Made by a program: the position numbers and the translations under genes
NCBI RefSeq assembly: GCF_000715075.1
Contig: NC_134082.1
Location: forward strand, 208,763,948-208,827,947
Reading direction: 5' to 3'
DNA from: Nicotiana tabacum
Taxonomy: Eukaryota; Streptophyta; Magnoliopsida; Solanales; Solanaceae
DNA: 64,000 bases
Notes under the pieces: model-generated
What the model saw: the letters and a program-made list of their open reading frames with translations, nothing else
Databases searched by the model: none
Told to the model about the DNA's origin: nothing
Shown here: in pieces, positions 11,601-21,766 of the stretch
Layout: the number at the start of each line of letters is the position of its first letter
How positions within the stretch are numbered: the stretch's first letter is position 1

Positions 11601-12237
11601 AGGTGTGACAATGAAGAGAAACATAGGAAACAATTTCCGAATTCCACCAGCTGCGCTTCAGAGTTCAATCACCATATCTATAATTCTGCTTATGCCACTG
11701 TACGACACGTTCTTCATTCCGTTCGTTCGTGTTTTCACACGAAACGAAAAGGGTATCACTGTGATGCAGAGAATGGGAATAGGGATGTTTCTTTCAGTAA
11801 TAGCAATGATAATTGCAGCTGTTACTGAAAGAAAAAGACTTGATATCAGCAGAAATTTGGTAACTTCTTCAGAAACTGTGCCAATGAGTATATTTTGGTT
11901 GCTCCCTCAATACATTCTGTTGGGAATTTCGGATATATTTACAGTTGTTGGTATGCAAGAGTTCTTTTATTCTGAAGTTCCGACAAATATGAGAACTTTA
12001 GGCATTGCTCTATATACTAGTGTTTTTGGGTGTGGTAGTTTTTTCAGCTCATTCCTTATATCCGTGATCGAAAATTTGACAAGTACAAGAGGAGCAAAGC
12101 AGAATTGGTTCTCTGATGACATGAGAAAAGCCCGTTTCGACAACTATTATTGGTTTCTGGCTTTGTCAAGTGCAGCAAGTTTTTTATTGTTCATGGTTTT
12201 CTGTCGATTTTACAGAAGCAGGACTATAACTGATTAG
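8687..12237 (+). CDS. NPF5.5-like: NRT1/PTR family transporter, NPF5.5-like (4 exons, 538 aa)
   Basis: Proton-coupled-type nitrate/peptide transporter of the major facilitator superfamily, in a membrane. Exons: 8687-8741, 8963-9180, 10598-11121, 11418-12237. All three introns are GT-AG, phases agree, and the 1617-nt reading frame ends at TAG. Twelve hydrophobic segments can be counted, with the usual central hydrophilic loop at exon 3/4 (around EIELEDRPLC). Family marks include ASNLVTYLT after helix 1, [33 protein letters not shown] and [16 protein letters not shown]. The helix-1 motif, normally ExxER, reads AGMER, so the first Glu is Ala. Wording such as [18 protein letters not shown] points to the NPF5.5 branch. 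Intron 2 carries a SINE and intron 3 a hAT MITE; a solo LTR lies 170 bp past the stop. Substrate cannot be told from sequence. Confidence 0.88.
10214..10371 (-). mobile_element. tRNA-derived SINE in NPF intron 2
   Basis: Same family as the split copy at 4215: plus-strand block CCCGGTGCACTAAG, then CCGGGGAAGAGCCGGATCAC, CCTTACCCTGCATTTCT and TGACCTCCTGGTCACATGAC, i.e. a minus-strand tRNA-like head with box B GGTCACGAGTTCGGGCC. Body is about 158 bp. No clear target duplication. The head end overlaps a perfect 14-bp inverted repeat. Confidence 0.7.
10346..10380. repeat. Perfect 14-bp inverted repeat (hairpin), 7-nt loop
   Basis: AATTTTACTCCTTG at 10346-10359 is matched by its exact reverse complement at 10367-10380 with loop TTTCGTC. 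It overlaps the head end of the intron-2 SINE and would form a stem-loop in the NPF pre-mRNA. Confidence 0.75.
11209..11380. mobile_element. hAT-like MITE, 172 bp, in NPF intron 3
   Basis: Perfect 14-bp terminal inverted repeats CAGTGGCGGAGCCA and TGGCTCCGCCACTG, flanked by a perfect 8-bp target duplication CGAGTGAC (11201-11208 and 11381-11388). Eight-base duplications are typical of hAT elements. A+T-rich interior without coding capacity; it makes up more than half of the 296-bp intron. Confidence 0.92.
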
Positions 12238-12407
12238 ATTATTGGTAGTGACCGTAAGTTGGCAGATAGCTTGTTATTGTCGACTGATGTATTTTGTGAT
12301 GTGAGTGACATAATGACATTCATTTCTAGGAGAAATCGAAGGTTCTGCACTTATTGTAAATCATCAAAAATTGTATATAAATTAAGATAAATTTTGGAGT
12401 TCTTATT

Positions 12408-14339
12408 TGTCACGACCCATTTTCTGAATAAGCCGGGACCGGCACTCGATCACTAAACATGACCGAGCAGATCATTTCTACTTATCAAATCTACTATAAT
12501 CTCACTCTGCTTATTAAATCTATTATAATCTCAAACTTTATATGCCACAAGGCACTAATGTAACCAAATACTTTTAAATAATTTAAATATCTAAAATAAA
12601 CCAACTTCAAAACTTTATTCGTAGTAATCAATAAAATGCTGCTAAGTTATTATCAAAAATATCTGAATCTTAACCCAACGACTATGTCTATGAAGCCTCT
12701 ACTGATAAACTGACGCACTGATCAGGACATGAGATTTCCTGGTCAGTTCTCTAAGTAACAAAGAAATAACTAAATAAAGATCACTCTAAGGAATACTCCA
12801 CGAACAAAAGCGGAGCTCACCAATAGCACTGGAAGAGAAGGAAATCCTAACTCGTTGCCTGCTCGCCTGCAAATCCAGTTCCTACGTTGTACCGCAGACC
12901 AACATAAGTTCCCAAAAGAGAACGTCAGTACCATCCATTGTACTCAGTGAGTCTCAACAACAGGGAGTGAAACTTTAATAACATATACATTATGAGCAAA
13001 GGTTCTAAATGCATGTAAAACATAAAGCTTATAAGAATAATTCTAAAATAATTGCATAATAGCAGTTCATGAATATTCTAAAAGAAATTCTTTTCTTTTT
13101 CTTACTTATAAAAAAAATACTTCACTTTATACTTTGGGAGTTCCAACTATCCTAACTTAATTCTGTCTCAGTCACCGTGTGATCGGCACGAGTTCGATCC
13201 CAACCTGATCGAATAGGCCCAATCCACGAGGTGCCACTCGCTTCATGGTTCTCAGCGCTCATGTCTCATACCTTAGCATGGCTAAGTAAATTCTCAGCAA
13301 CGAGACCCTCGGCTTGTGTGCTCCCTACTTTGGCACAAATAGTTTCAGGAAGTCAACGTCTTGGTCAGGACCCTAGGCCTGGACGATGACTCCTTCTCAG
13401 AATAAAGGATACTCCCCAAAAATCTTTTCTTTCTAAAACTTCTTATTGTGACTTTTCAAGTCTAAATCTTTTATACATACTCATACTGGTATCCTTAAAT
13501 GTAAGACATGACATAAGAATGAAATAAACATTCAAAAGTATTTATAAAGGTTCTTGATCCTTCATGAGTTTTCAACATGAAAATGGCATATAAGAATAAC
13601 ATAAAAATCTGAAATTTATGCACATAGATCCAAATAATCATCTAAACTTTAGCTAGAAAATAATTCTAAGCTAATAGGTACTTACTACTCCCATTAAGTA
13701 TATATTAACTCTTTTATGCAATTCATCAAACACCTTGTGTGCGTGCTTTTGTGAGTTAAACCACTTTAGTAAAGGGTTATATCAACTCACCTCAATACTC
13801 CTTGAGCCAATACGTAGACCCCAATCCAATTTATACCCATCAAACAATTGATTCTACAACAAACAGTGCATTTTAATTAATTTCAAAGTTTCACACCTAA
13901 ACATGGGATTTACTGTTGATACAGAGAAGGAAGGGAATTAACTATTCAATTCTTACCTATTACTACTGTAGGGTAATTGACAACAAGAAATTTTATATAC
14001 CTGAGTGCAAGAATTAATGAATTGTAAAGAACCCTAGAAATTGGATTGTCTACGTGAATGGTCGCTGGAACTTATTGCTTCGGCCCTTAGTCTAATTATT
14101 GAATTGTTGCTTTATATTTCTTTGAAACCCACTTCCTTTGCCCCCTTTTTGTGCCAGGCTTTAAGCCATTTTCCTTATCTTACGTCCAACCTATTCTATG
14201 GGCTTTAAGCCCAATTTTAAGTCTTTTACTTTTTTTTTTTAACTTAACTAATAATTAATGATACCCACTTTTAATAAGTAATAATATTAAAATTATTAAT
14301 ATTTTTCTAATTGTATATCCAATTATTTAAGTGTGTGTA

Positions 14340-14396
<57 letters not shown>

Positions 14397-14484
14397 TCAC
14401 TATAGGCAAGAAAATAATAATAATAATAATTTAATTATATAATTAACGTGTCTCGAAACTTTTATTAATATAAGGAGCGTTACA
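12408..14484 (-). mobile_element. Solo LTR of a Ty3/gypsy-type element, 2077 bp
   Basis: Plus strand begins TGTCACGACCC and ends GCGTTACA, with a perfect 5-bp duplication TTATT at 12403-12407 and 14485-14489. No internal coding region or second LTR, so this is a solo LTR left by recombination. Orientation minus is inferred from its minus-strand end GGGTCGTGACA, which is the same 3' end as the plus-oriented LTR at 38120-40104. It contains a dinucleotide microsatellite near one end. It sits 170 bp after the NPF stop codon, within or just after the NPF 3' UTR. Confidence 0.88.
14340..14396. repeat. (AC)n(AT)n compound microsatellite
   Basis: About 33 nt of AC repeat followed by about 23 nt of AT repeat, inside the solo LTR and close to its TGTAAC end. 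Confidence 0.95.
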
Positions 14485-14489
14485 TTATT

Positions 14490-16039
14490 GACTGTGACAT
14501 TCTTTTTCCTTATGAGATGACTCTATCAGTCATAACTCATATGGGGGCACAGTCCAAATGACGGATAAGTTACGCATCCTGTTATACTTTGATGATCTAA
14601 CAAACTTACTCTTAAAAATTATTTGGGGAATCTGTTCCACATCCTCAAGTACTCAAGAATAACAAATCTCAAGTCGGCGACATGTTTCAACATTTCAGAG
14701 TACAGATGGACATCAATTCCCTTGCTGATTGTATCAGTCAATCCCCACAACTGTAAAATCACTGTAATTGTTGCTCTGCACACACGCAACAATGCAAACA
14801 GTGCAACAATTACTTTATAGGAAATGTCCTTGTACCAAACATGCTTGCATCATTCAATGATGTCACTTATGCAATATTAACATGAAGCAAAGAAAAAACA
14901 TCACACTTGCACTTTCTAGAATTCAGCAAGCTTTCTCTCAAGTGTGTCGCAATCTTGCAGGTGACTATCAAGGGCATCAAAAACAAAGAACAACATAACA
15001 AAGGACCAGTTTTCTGCATTGAGTCATTATATGTCCTTAGTTGCGTTGCACCTTTGTTAAAGTGTTTCATTTGTAATTCCTACTTACCTTAGTTAGAACC
15101 ATTGTGTAGAAAACTTTTGTAAAACCATAAACCTTGTGTTTGTGTCTTGGCTAGAGTTAATCGAGTTGTAAGCTTTGTAATAGTGTATTTCAAAGGGGCT
15201 TGTGATAGAGTTATTCCAAGTTAGTGAGGGATTAAGAGGTTAATTTCTATGTTACAATAGTTTGTAATATGAAGTTTGCTCAGTAGTGAAGTTGAAATCC
15301 TACGAGGGTAGGCCATAGTTTTTAATCTCGTGAGTTGGGAGTTTTCCACGTAAAACTCTATTATGTTATTTAATTATTGATGTGTGTGTTCTGTGGGAAC
15401 TAATAGAGAACCTGGTTCTCTATATAGTTTGGTGGACCCTTAGCTTCTATCAATAACCAAAATACTTAGTCACTTTAATAAAATAAAAAAACCGTTTGTT
15501 TACTGCTCCCTCTATAATAAAAACAGAGCTATTATTGGTTTGATTTGGTAAGAATACTAAAAAACAAACAAGCAAATAAGAAGATGGTTTTGATAGAATG
15601 GGTTAGGTTATAACACATTAGGCCCAAATTGACCCAACACCATTTTCCTGACCAAATTTTAAATCATGACCACTTCAATACAATCTAGCCCAAATTTGAC
15701 CAACTAGCCAAAATGACACTTCTATGGTTTTACTACTACTCAGACAGGTTCATCAAAACAATTTCTTTGGTTTGAAGCTAAGTATACTAAAGAATATAAA
15801 CGTGAAAATTGTTTTCGTGATTGTGGCAAATATTAGCACTATTTTAGGATTAGAAGAGTTGATGAATAATAATTTGGTATAAAAAATAATTTGCAGAAAG
15901 TGCACACGAAATTAAACAAAGATCCAATAACGAGGTACTCCAGGCATATATAATAGACGGCAACTAAATACAGGTTTATCAACAACTTCTACGTTCGTTG
16001 CAGGTAATTCGAATGAACAGCCAACATTTTTTAGTTTCC
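14490..16039. other. Non-coding DNA with copia-LTR-like fragment
   Basis: The part near 14885-15440 (GTGAGGGATTAAGAGGTTAA, then TTGAAATCCTACGAGGGTAG, then TAGAGAACCTGGTTCTCTAT) resembles an LTR fragment of a copia-type element common in Nicotiana. No target duplication or protein domain was found. The remainder, 15440-16039, shows nothing recognisable. Confidence 0.35.
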
Positions 16040-16890
16040 CACCCGATTTCTGGTAAAATTACACGGAACGTCTTAGTTGGTTGCTCCCATTTAACCTGTA
16101 CCTACTTTTTAATTTTTTTTAATTTGTACCTATTGTTTAAACAACTCGGGTAACAGTGATTTTGTATGGTGTTTGTGAACATATTTTAAGGTAGTTTATG
16201 ATATTTTACAGTGGTGAGTTGTTGTGGCGCTTTATTTTTTACTATTGCTTAGGGTTTCTTCATTCTTTTTCTTAATTACAAAACGGATTCGTTAGATTTA
16301 TTGATGTTTTGACACATTGATGATTGAGGTTTGTTCTTGATGATATTTGAAAATTATGTTTCAAATTTGTGTTCATTTGGAGGAGATTTAGGTATTAAAT
16401 CGTATATTGGATTGTTAAAATTCGAAGAACAAATTTCTGTTTCAGGGTAATTTGCACTTCAGGCCTATTTGGCCTTAAGTGCATGAAAACGTTGGTTGCG
16501 CTTCAAACCTTTTAGCATTAAGTGCATCTGAAGTGCAATTTTTTCACTTCAGACTTATTGGCTTTAAGTGTAGAAAACATTTGTTGCACTTCAGGCTTTT
16601 GGCCTTAAATGCATCTAAAGTGCAATTGTTCGCTTCAAGACTTATTGGCCTTAAGTGCATAAAACCATTGGTCGCACTTCAAACCTATTTGGCCTTAAGT
16701 GCATCTGAAGTGCAATTTTTTCACTTCAGGCTAATTTTTTTTTAACTTCAGACCCGATAAGTCTGAAATTGATCGTAAAGTGGGTAGTCTTGCAATTTTT
16801 TTGCAAAGTGGGTATAGGTTCAATTGTGCCCCAAAAATCGGGTATAGATGAAAAAGCCCCCGATTTTCGATACCAACATTAGGGCCCGAC
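16040..16890. repeat. Repeat element carrying hairpin-forming tandem units
   Basis: The two ends are weakly related in inverted sense (ACCCGATTTCTGG near 16043, and ACCCGATTTTTGG on the minus strand near 16845), suggesting a non-autonomous DNA transposon. The core, 16453-16735, is a tandem array described separately. The long open frame across the array at 16479-16745 only reflects the repeat and is not a gene. Confidence 0.45.
16453..16735. repeat. Dimeric tandem repeat, period about 86-91 bp, hairpin in each half
   Basis: CACTTCA-type starts recur at 16455, 16545, 16631 (as CGCTTCA) and 16722, giving a period near 88 bp. Each period is two related halves of 41-47 bp, one ending in ATGAAAACGTTGGTT-like and the other in ATCTGAAGTGCAATTTTTT-like sequence. 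The first half, 16453-16483, is nearly palindromic: TGCACTT, C, AGGCC, loop TATTT, GGCCT, T, AAGTGCA, i.e. 12 paired bases with one mismatch. Confidence 0.85.
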
Positions 16891-17423
16891 TAAATTAACA
16901 TTGAGAAGGTACCGCATGAGGATTAAAGCGCTCCCTAACAAAAGTGACTCTATACCAAAGGGCTCCAACCCGAAGCCTTTGGTTGAAGATGTACAAGTAC
17001 TTACCACCTACACAACCTTAGTTGGTAATGACCAGATTTCAAAGTTCAGGAGATGCTGCAACCAATATCTTTTGCTAGTATATTCAAAGCTAATATTCAT
17101 TTTCCAGAGATCATATATGGTAGGACTAATCTCTAGTTCTTTACTGACCTTGACTCGAGTATATGCACTCGGAAATTATTGATGTCAAATATAACCAAAC
17201 AAATAGCAAGCAAATGATTAAGGATGTGAAATTTGAACTGATTACAGAAGCTTTTTTTTTTAATCTATAAGTACTAGAGTATGTATATATTAGTGGTGAA
17301 GTACAAAGGCAGTAGAAGTAGAATGCTGTAGTGCCATCACTGAAGTGTAATAGAGGTGTTGAAAACAAAAAGGATACCAATTGCTGTTAAACAACCATCA
17401 TTCAAATCGAAGCTCGCAAAAAC
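16891..17423. other. Non-coding stretch
   Basis: Nothing recognised. Open frames on both strands at 16901-17380 overlap in opposite directions and show no family likeness. Confidence 0.4.
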
Positions 17424-17631
17424 ATGGCATCCTAAAGTTGTGACCTAGTAGTCAATGAAGTAAGTGAAAATAATGGGAAGCCAAGGTTCAAATCCTGGCA
17501 AAGACAAAATGTTAACTGATTTCTCTTCACCTGCCTAAGCTTTGATCAGCAGAATTATCTGGTAACTATGCTGGTAGGACGTAACAGGTTTTCGATTAAA
17601 TAGTTGAGTAGCACAAGCTGGGTCCAACACC

Positions 17632-17632
<1 letters not shown>
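17424..17632 (+). mobile_element. tRNA-derived SINE (second family)
   Basis: Plus-strand box A-like GACCTAGTAGTCAATG near 17442 and box B-like GGTTCAAATCC near 17484, followed by SINE body blocks resembling GTAGGACGTAACAGGT and AGCACAAGCTGGGTCCAACA that recur in Solanaceae SINEs. It ends at a GA microsatellite. Target duplication not identified, so the ends are approximate. Confidence 0.6.

Positions 17633-17661
<29 letters not shown>
17633..17661. repeat. (GA)n microsatellite
   Basis: About 14 GA units directly at the 3' end of the SINE at 17424; probably grew from its tail. Confidence 0.95.
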
Positions 17662-17665
<4 letters not shown>

Positions 17666-18678
17666 CGAGGATCGGCACTGTGCCATTGCCAATAGTAATC
17701 CCTACTAACATAGTTTCTATGCAACGAAGTTAGTGAGTCACCCCCCTTAATCAGAGAGTAGTAACCATGTAAAAACCTTTCAATATAAACCAGACATGGA
17801 TTCACTTTGGTAGATTAATGCAGTTTAAACCTTGTGCATGAATTCACATCCACAGAGTAAGATAACCTCATCGAGTACTATTGGAAATCAACAGATTTAC
17901 GCAATATTTTAGAAAATCAAGTTCTCTTAGATGGTCAGATCATCATGTAATTGGATTAGAGGCGAGAAGTAAAACCACTGACTGAAAAGTGAAACTCTGC
18001 AACTCCAGTCTCTTTATAACGCCCAGCTGCAAAGTACTAAAATCATCTAAAGCCTCTAAAATATTCTACCTTTCTTTTACTCAATGATCATCAGAGATAC
18101 TTTTTGAGGAAAAACGTTACATAAGTATGTCCTACCTATGAATATGATAAGATTGTCTAACAGGATCAAGGCAATAGTTCATCAAAATGCATTTAAGTTA
18201 TCCAAAATTCCAAATTACAACCAATTCTTGTAATTCAGAACACGGTGATACCACTCATGCTTCGTGCTGCCTTCTACCTAAATCTAATTGGTATAGCGTA
18301 GACCATTTGTGCTGGTTAACTAAGAGGCACTAGAGCAGCTGTAGCAGGATTAAGTGGGCAGCCTAGTCAAAACCTCTATTACAAATGTTAGGCCAAAGAA
18401 TGCATAACTCGAATAGTTTTTATCAGCGTAATATAGATATTTCCAGATCAGAAATTATGGCATTCAAACTAGCAGTCAGAGATGTTTATCAAAAATATAA
18501 CCACACTATATTATCGAGCAGACATAGTGGAATCCAAAGCATCACTATCTTTTTTTCTTTTTATAAATATAAGCCAAAACATCATTATTTTCTCCTTTTT
18601 CCAAACTCTTCCAGTACTGGTATGCTCAAATCTCACAAAATCAGTTTCAGGAAAACACGTAGAGAGGATGTTCAAGGG
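17662..18678. other. Non-coding stretch between SINEs
   Basis: Nothing recognised. Open frames near 18385-18726 run into the SINE at 18696 and have no family likeness. Confidence 0.4.
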
Positions 18679-18695
18679 AAAACATTAACGCAAGC

Positions 18696-18830
18696 AACAA
18701 CAACAACAAGAACATACCCAGTGTAGTTCCACAAGTGGGGTATGGGGAGGTTAGTGTACGTAGACCTTACCCCTACCTTTAAGAAGGCGGAGAGGTTGTT
18801 ACCGATAGACCCTCGGGTCAGGAAAGATTA
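18696..18830 (-). mobile_element. TS-type SINE with 17-bp target duplication
   Basis: Plus strand starts with (CAA)n, i.e. a minus-strand TTG-repeat tail, then CCACAAGTGGGGTATGGGGA, GTAGACCTTACCCCTACC and GATAGACCCTCGGGTCAGG. A TTG-repeat 3' end is the mark of the tobacco TS SINE family. It is flanked by a perfect 17-bp duplication, AAAACATTAACGCAAGC, at 18679-18695 and 18831-18847, showing target-primed insertion. The head is on the right. Confidence 0.88.
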
Positions 18831-18847
18831 AAAACATTAACGCAAGC

Positions 18848-19463
18848 GTTAACTTGTATTGTGGCCATGTTTTAAATAATAGACATCTGAGATTGTCCGT
18901 ATATTTTAAGCATTGTGTCCTCATCTTTTTACATAATTGTTAGAAACACCAGATAGAATGGATACGTCATGTCCATTAAACCAAATTCTCCTTGCTTATC
19001 TACAGCATGCTCAATTAGAGATGCTCACAGGAAGTGCATTACTTCTAAGATCTTCACTTATCTATGCAATGTCTAGTGTCTAGAAAAAGTTGAAGCTCAA
19101 CAGCCTCAACTCTAAAGTTTTACAAGAAAGTTCATCTACAATTTAAAAGTCCAAATATAGAAAATGAACTATGAACTGGAAATATAGTAAAGCTCCTATT
19201 GAATAAGAAAATTTTATTCATCATTAGTATCAAAGAGCAAGTCTTCCGTACACAACAAACGAGAACATATTTAAATTGGTTTAAAGAATTTCTAACACAA
19301 TACCATAATTTGAACTAGAATCACCAAACAGAAAAAGCATAAGACCTTTTTTTCTCAACTCCTTTTTACAAAGAGAACCCCAATGTCTAAAGCATAACTA
19401 CCTTTGCAAAGAATAGATCCTTATACCTAGTAACAAAAAATTCTAACCATGGATTACCTCAGC
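18848..19463 (-). other. 3' flank of the TMEM45-like gene
   Basis: Should contain the 3' UTR of the minus-strand gene ending at 19464. A minus-strand AATAAA lies at 19213-19218, about 250 bp past the stop, as a poly(A) candidate. Nothing else recognised. Confidence 0.45.
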
Positions 19464-20456
19464 TCAAGGATGGTTATGATAGCCATTAGTTCCTGATTCA
19501 GGAACTGCGACAATCGCCTTTTGCATTTCCTCGTTCCTCTCTTCTTTTATCCCATTCTCATCGTCGTCTTCATCAGAGTCCAACGTAAAGTGACCTTGAC
19601 TATCCATTTCCAAGTGTTGCATCTCAACTCCAATAGGTCTATACCGCATATGTTCACGGCCAATACCATTCTTTTTACACACAATTGAGTATACAAAAGC
19701 AATAACAGTCACAAGAAGAGCAAGGTGACAATTGAACTGAAGGGTAGCAATAGCTCGACCACGATGGTACTCGGGATGACCTTTACACTTAACCGTATAA
19801 TTACCTCTACTCTTTTCATGCAAAGAGCAACCTTGTGCTATCAAATCAGAGAAAAAAGAAAACCCCATTTGCAGAATCCACATCCCTTGCAAGATTAACC
19901 CAATCCCACGTCCCAATTTAGCATATTTCAATTTGGGATTTTTCAATTCAAGAATTGAACAAAATGCACAAATAGTAATAGGCACAAGCAAGAGATCATA
20001 GTAACGATTCTCAACTCCACTTGGGTCTTTCTTTTGAAGGTAAAAAAGCAAAAATTCCTCAGCAAAAGCAAAAAGGCAAAGCATATTGAGGATCTTGGAA
20101 GGTAAAAGATAAGATTTTTTTAAGTGGGTCATTAAGCCTAAAACCGAATAGAGCAAGAAAAGAAGAGAAATTGCAATTACCTGCAATTGAAGCACTGAAC
20201 CAATTTGATCTTTAGAGTTAAGTGCATCGAAAAGGGATAAAAGGGAATTGAGAATGAAGAGAATTGAAAGGATTAAGATTGATACATAGGTGATTAATGA
20301 AGAAAAAACAGAATCTTGGGCTTGCTTCTCTGTCAACGATTGGGAAGTGGAAGACGGTGATGAATTTTTCAGGGCAGCGGAGGAGGAGATTAAAGATTCC
20401 CAAGCGCCGATTAGAATGAATCCACCGCCGGCGACAGTATAGGAGAATAGCCCCAT
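19464..20456 (-). CDS. TMEM45/DUF716 family membrane protein (330 aa, intronless)
   Basis: Multi-pass membrane protein of the DUF716 (TMEM45-like) family, whose molecular role is not settled; plant members have been loosely called viral-response proteins. The single exon starts at ATG 20456 (minus) and is complete. The N-terminal MGLFSYTVAGGGFILIGAWE is the typical family start. About seven hydrophobic segments follow, with the conserved charged pair in FAFAEEFLLFYLQKKDPSG near residue 130-150, which is the family core, and LQFNCHLALLV near 240. The C-terminal tail from about 265 is cytosol-like, acidic (TLDSDEDDDENG) and ends with His/Asn-rich residues. A TATA box lies about 45 bp upstream of the start. 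No damage is seen. Confidence 0.88.
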   Translation of the reverse strand: MGLFSYTVAGGGFILIGAWESLISSSAALKNSSPSSTSQSLTEKQAQDSVFSSLITYVSILILSILFILNSLLSLFDALNSKDQIGSVLQLQVIAISLLFLLYSVLGLMTHLKKSYLLPSKILNMLCLFAFAEEFLLFYLQKKDPSGVENRYYDLLLVPITICAFCSILELKNPKLKYAKLGRGIGLILQGMWILQMGFSFFSDLIAQGCSLHEKSRGNYTVKCKGHPEYHRGRAIATLQFNCHLALLVTVIAFVYSIVCKKNGIGREHMRYRPIGVEMQHLEMDSQGHFTLDSDEDDDENGIKEERNEEMQKAIVAVPESGTNGYHNHP

Positions 20457-20500
20457 TGTTGACTTTGATTTTCTTTAGATCTCTCTTTAAGGAATTTTCT

Positions 20501-20510
20501 GTTTATATAT
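20501..20510 (-). promoter_or_regulatory. TATA box of the TMEM45-like gene
   Basis: On the minus strand ATATATAAAC lies 45-54 bp before the start codon, placing transcription start about 15-25 nt upstream of the ATG. Confidence 0.7.
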
Positions 20511-20626
20511 GTTGAAGGGGGACGTGTTGTGCCAGCTTATAGTCTGCGCCCCTATAGTTGGACTTGTCTGAATTTTGCTTTCTACTTTTGTAAGTATCAG
20601 AACTCCTATTTTCTTTTTCTTTTTTT

Positions 20627-20667
20627 GGGGGGAGGGGGGGGGGGGGGGCGGAAGGGGGGGGGGGGGG
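20627..20667 (+). repeat. Long G-run cluster (6+15+2+14 G)
   Basis: G6, A, G15, C, GG, AA, G14 in 41 bases, about 115-165 bp upstream of the TATA box of the divergent TMEM45-like gene. Capable on paper of forming G-quadruplexes on the plus (template) strand. Run lengths may be imprecise. Confidence 0.9.
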
Positions 20668-20895
20668 TACAAGAGATTTCTCAAAGCGAGAAAAGATTTG
20701 GAAACATTTATGTACTCCAAAGTTGTGTGTTGTGTTGCACAAGCTCAACTTGCACATGTATCTAGACTACTTTTTATCTTCTTTTTTGGGAGGGTAATAT
20801 TAATATCCTTTGTCCATAATAAGTGATCAATTTATTTTTTCAAAATTACCCTTATGTATGTATCACTAAAAAGTCTTTTACTCTTCACACTAATT
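20668..20895. other. Non-coding stretch
   Basis: Nothing recognised between the G-run and the LTR at 20896. Confidence 0.5.
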
Positions 20896-21458
20896 TGTAT
20901 ACGGTTAAAATCGGGTCTATCTGAATTTACTATTTGATCGAGATCACAGGGTCACATCGAAGGTCAGTCTCGTAGTAGATCAGACCAGAATATGAAGACA
21001 AGGTACCGAGTTCGAGAATCGAGGTATCTATCGAGTTAGAGGCAAGTAGCGATCGAGACCAAGTAGGACAGACTTCGAGTAAAGCGCAATAACAGAAAAG
21101 CGAGATATCCGTGACCGGTCGAAGAACGTGGCGGAAATCCCGGAACAGATCAAATCAAGGGTGGTTGTTTAGGTTAATCATGGGATTTACTTCCGTAATT
21201 AAAATTGTACCATAGATAGGATTCCTCTACTATATAAAAAGGGTTCTAATCATTTTGTAGATACCTTACACTCTGAGATATCAAAGCAATATAATGCTTT
21301 TTTCTTTAGTTCATATTCTTGTTTATTAGCTTGTTATATTTTAATTGCTCTAGCACAAATTAGTTCGAGAGTATTCAAGCTCGACGGCTGAACTCCGTTC
21401 AAACACTGATTTGCTTTATATTATTGTTAATTTCTATTATTACTCTTTACACTTATCA
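20896..21458 (+). mobile_element. Short LTR of a Ty3/gypsy element (+), about 563 bp
   Basis: Begins TGTATACGGTTAAAATCGGG and ends CACTTATCA, then two bases later TGGTATTAGG at 21461-21470, a degenerate initiator-Met-tRNA primer-binding site. A TATA box (CTATATAAAAAGGG) lies near 21229-21242 as expected for the start of R. Followed by an ORF start at 21621. This is the 5' LTR of an element on the plus strand; its rest is missing because another element interrupts at about 21767. Confidence 0.7.
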
Positions 21459-21620
21459 ATTGGTATTAGGTGAAATTACGTGTCCTTAAAACCACATTAC
21501 AAGTTTAATTGTTATATAATTTTAAGGGTAAACAGAGGATAATAGTGATTGCCTGGTATTATTCGTAACACACACTACTTTACGCTTGTTCTCGTGAGTG
21601 TTTTTTATTTCAGAATCAAC

Positions 21621-21766
21621 ATGTCTAACTCGCAAGCAGTATCCACTCGCGCCGGCCTCGGTTTCCATGGAGAAAACGATAATGTAGCCGCCCCAGGGAT
21701 CGAAGTGCCTCAAGCTGGCCAGGGGGGAGTATCGATCGCAGACCTTGTCGAAGTCAGTTTGCACGT
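21621..21766 (+). pseudogene. gag start of gypsy element, truncated
   Basis: Open frame starting MSNSQAVSTRAGLGFHGEN after the LTR and primer-binding site; it resembles gag N-termini of short-LTR Tat-lineage elements of Solanaceae. The frame stops being gag-like at about 21766, where the large LTR begins. About 48 codons remain of a gag-pol frame that should be over 1500 codons, so it cannot function. Confidence 0.6.

Noticed and set aside
16479..16745. 88-codon open frame on the plus strand
   Set aside because: It is produced by the tandem repeat whose periods happen to keep the frame open; no protein family likeness.
20487..20826. Proline-rich and glycine-rich open frames over the G-run
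   Set aside because: They are translations of homopolymer G/C runs overlapping the TMEM45-like promoter.
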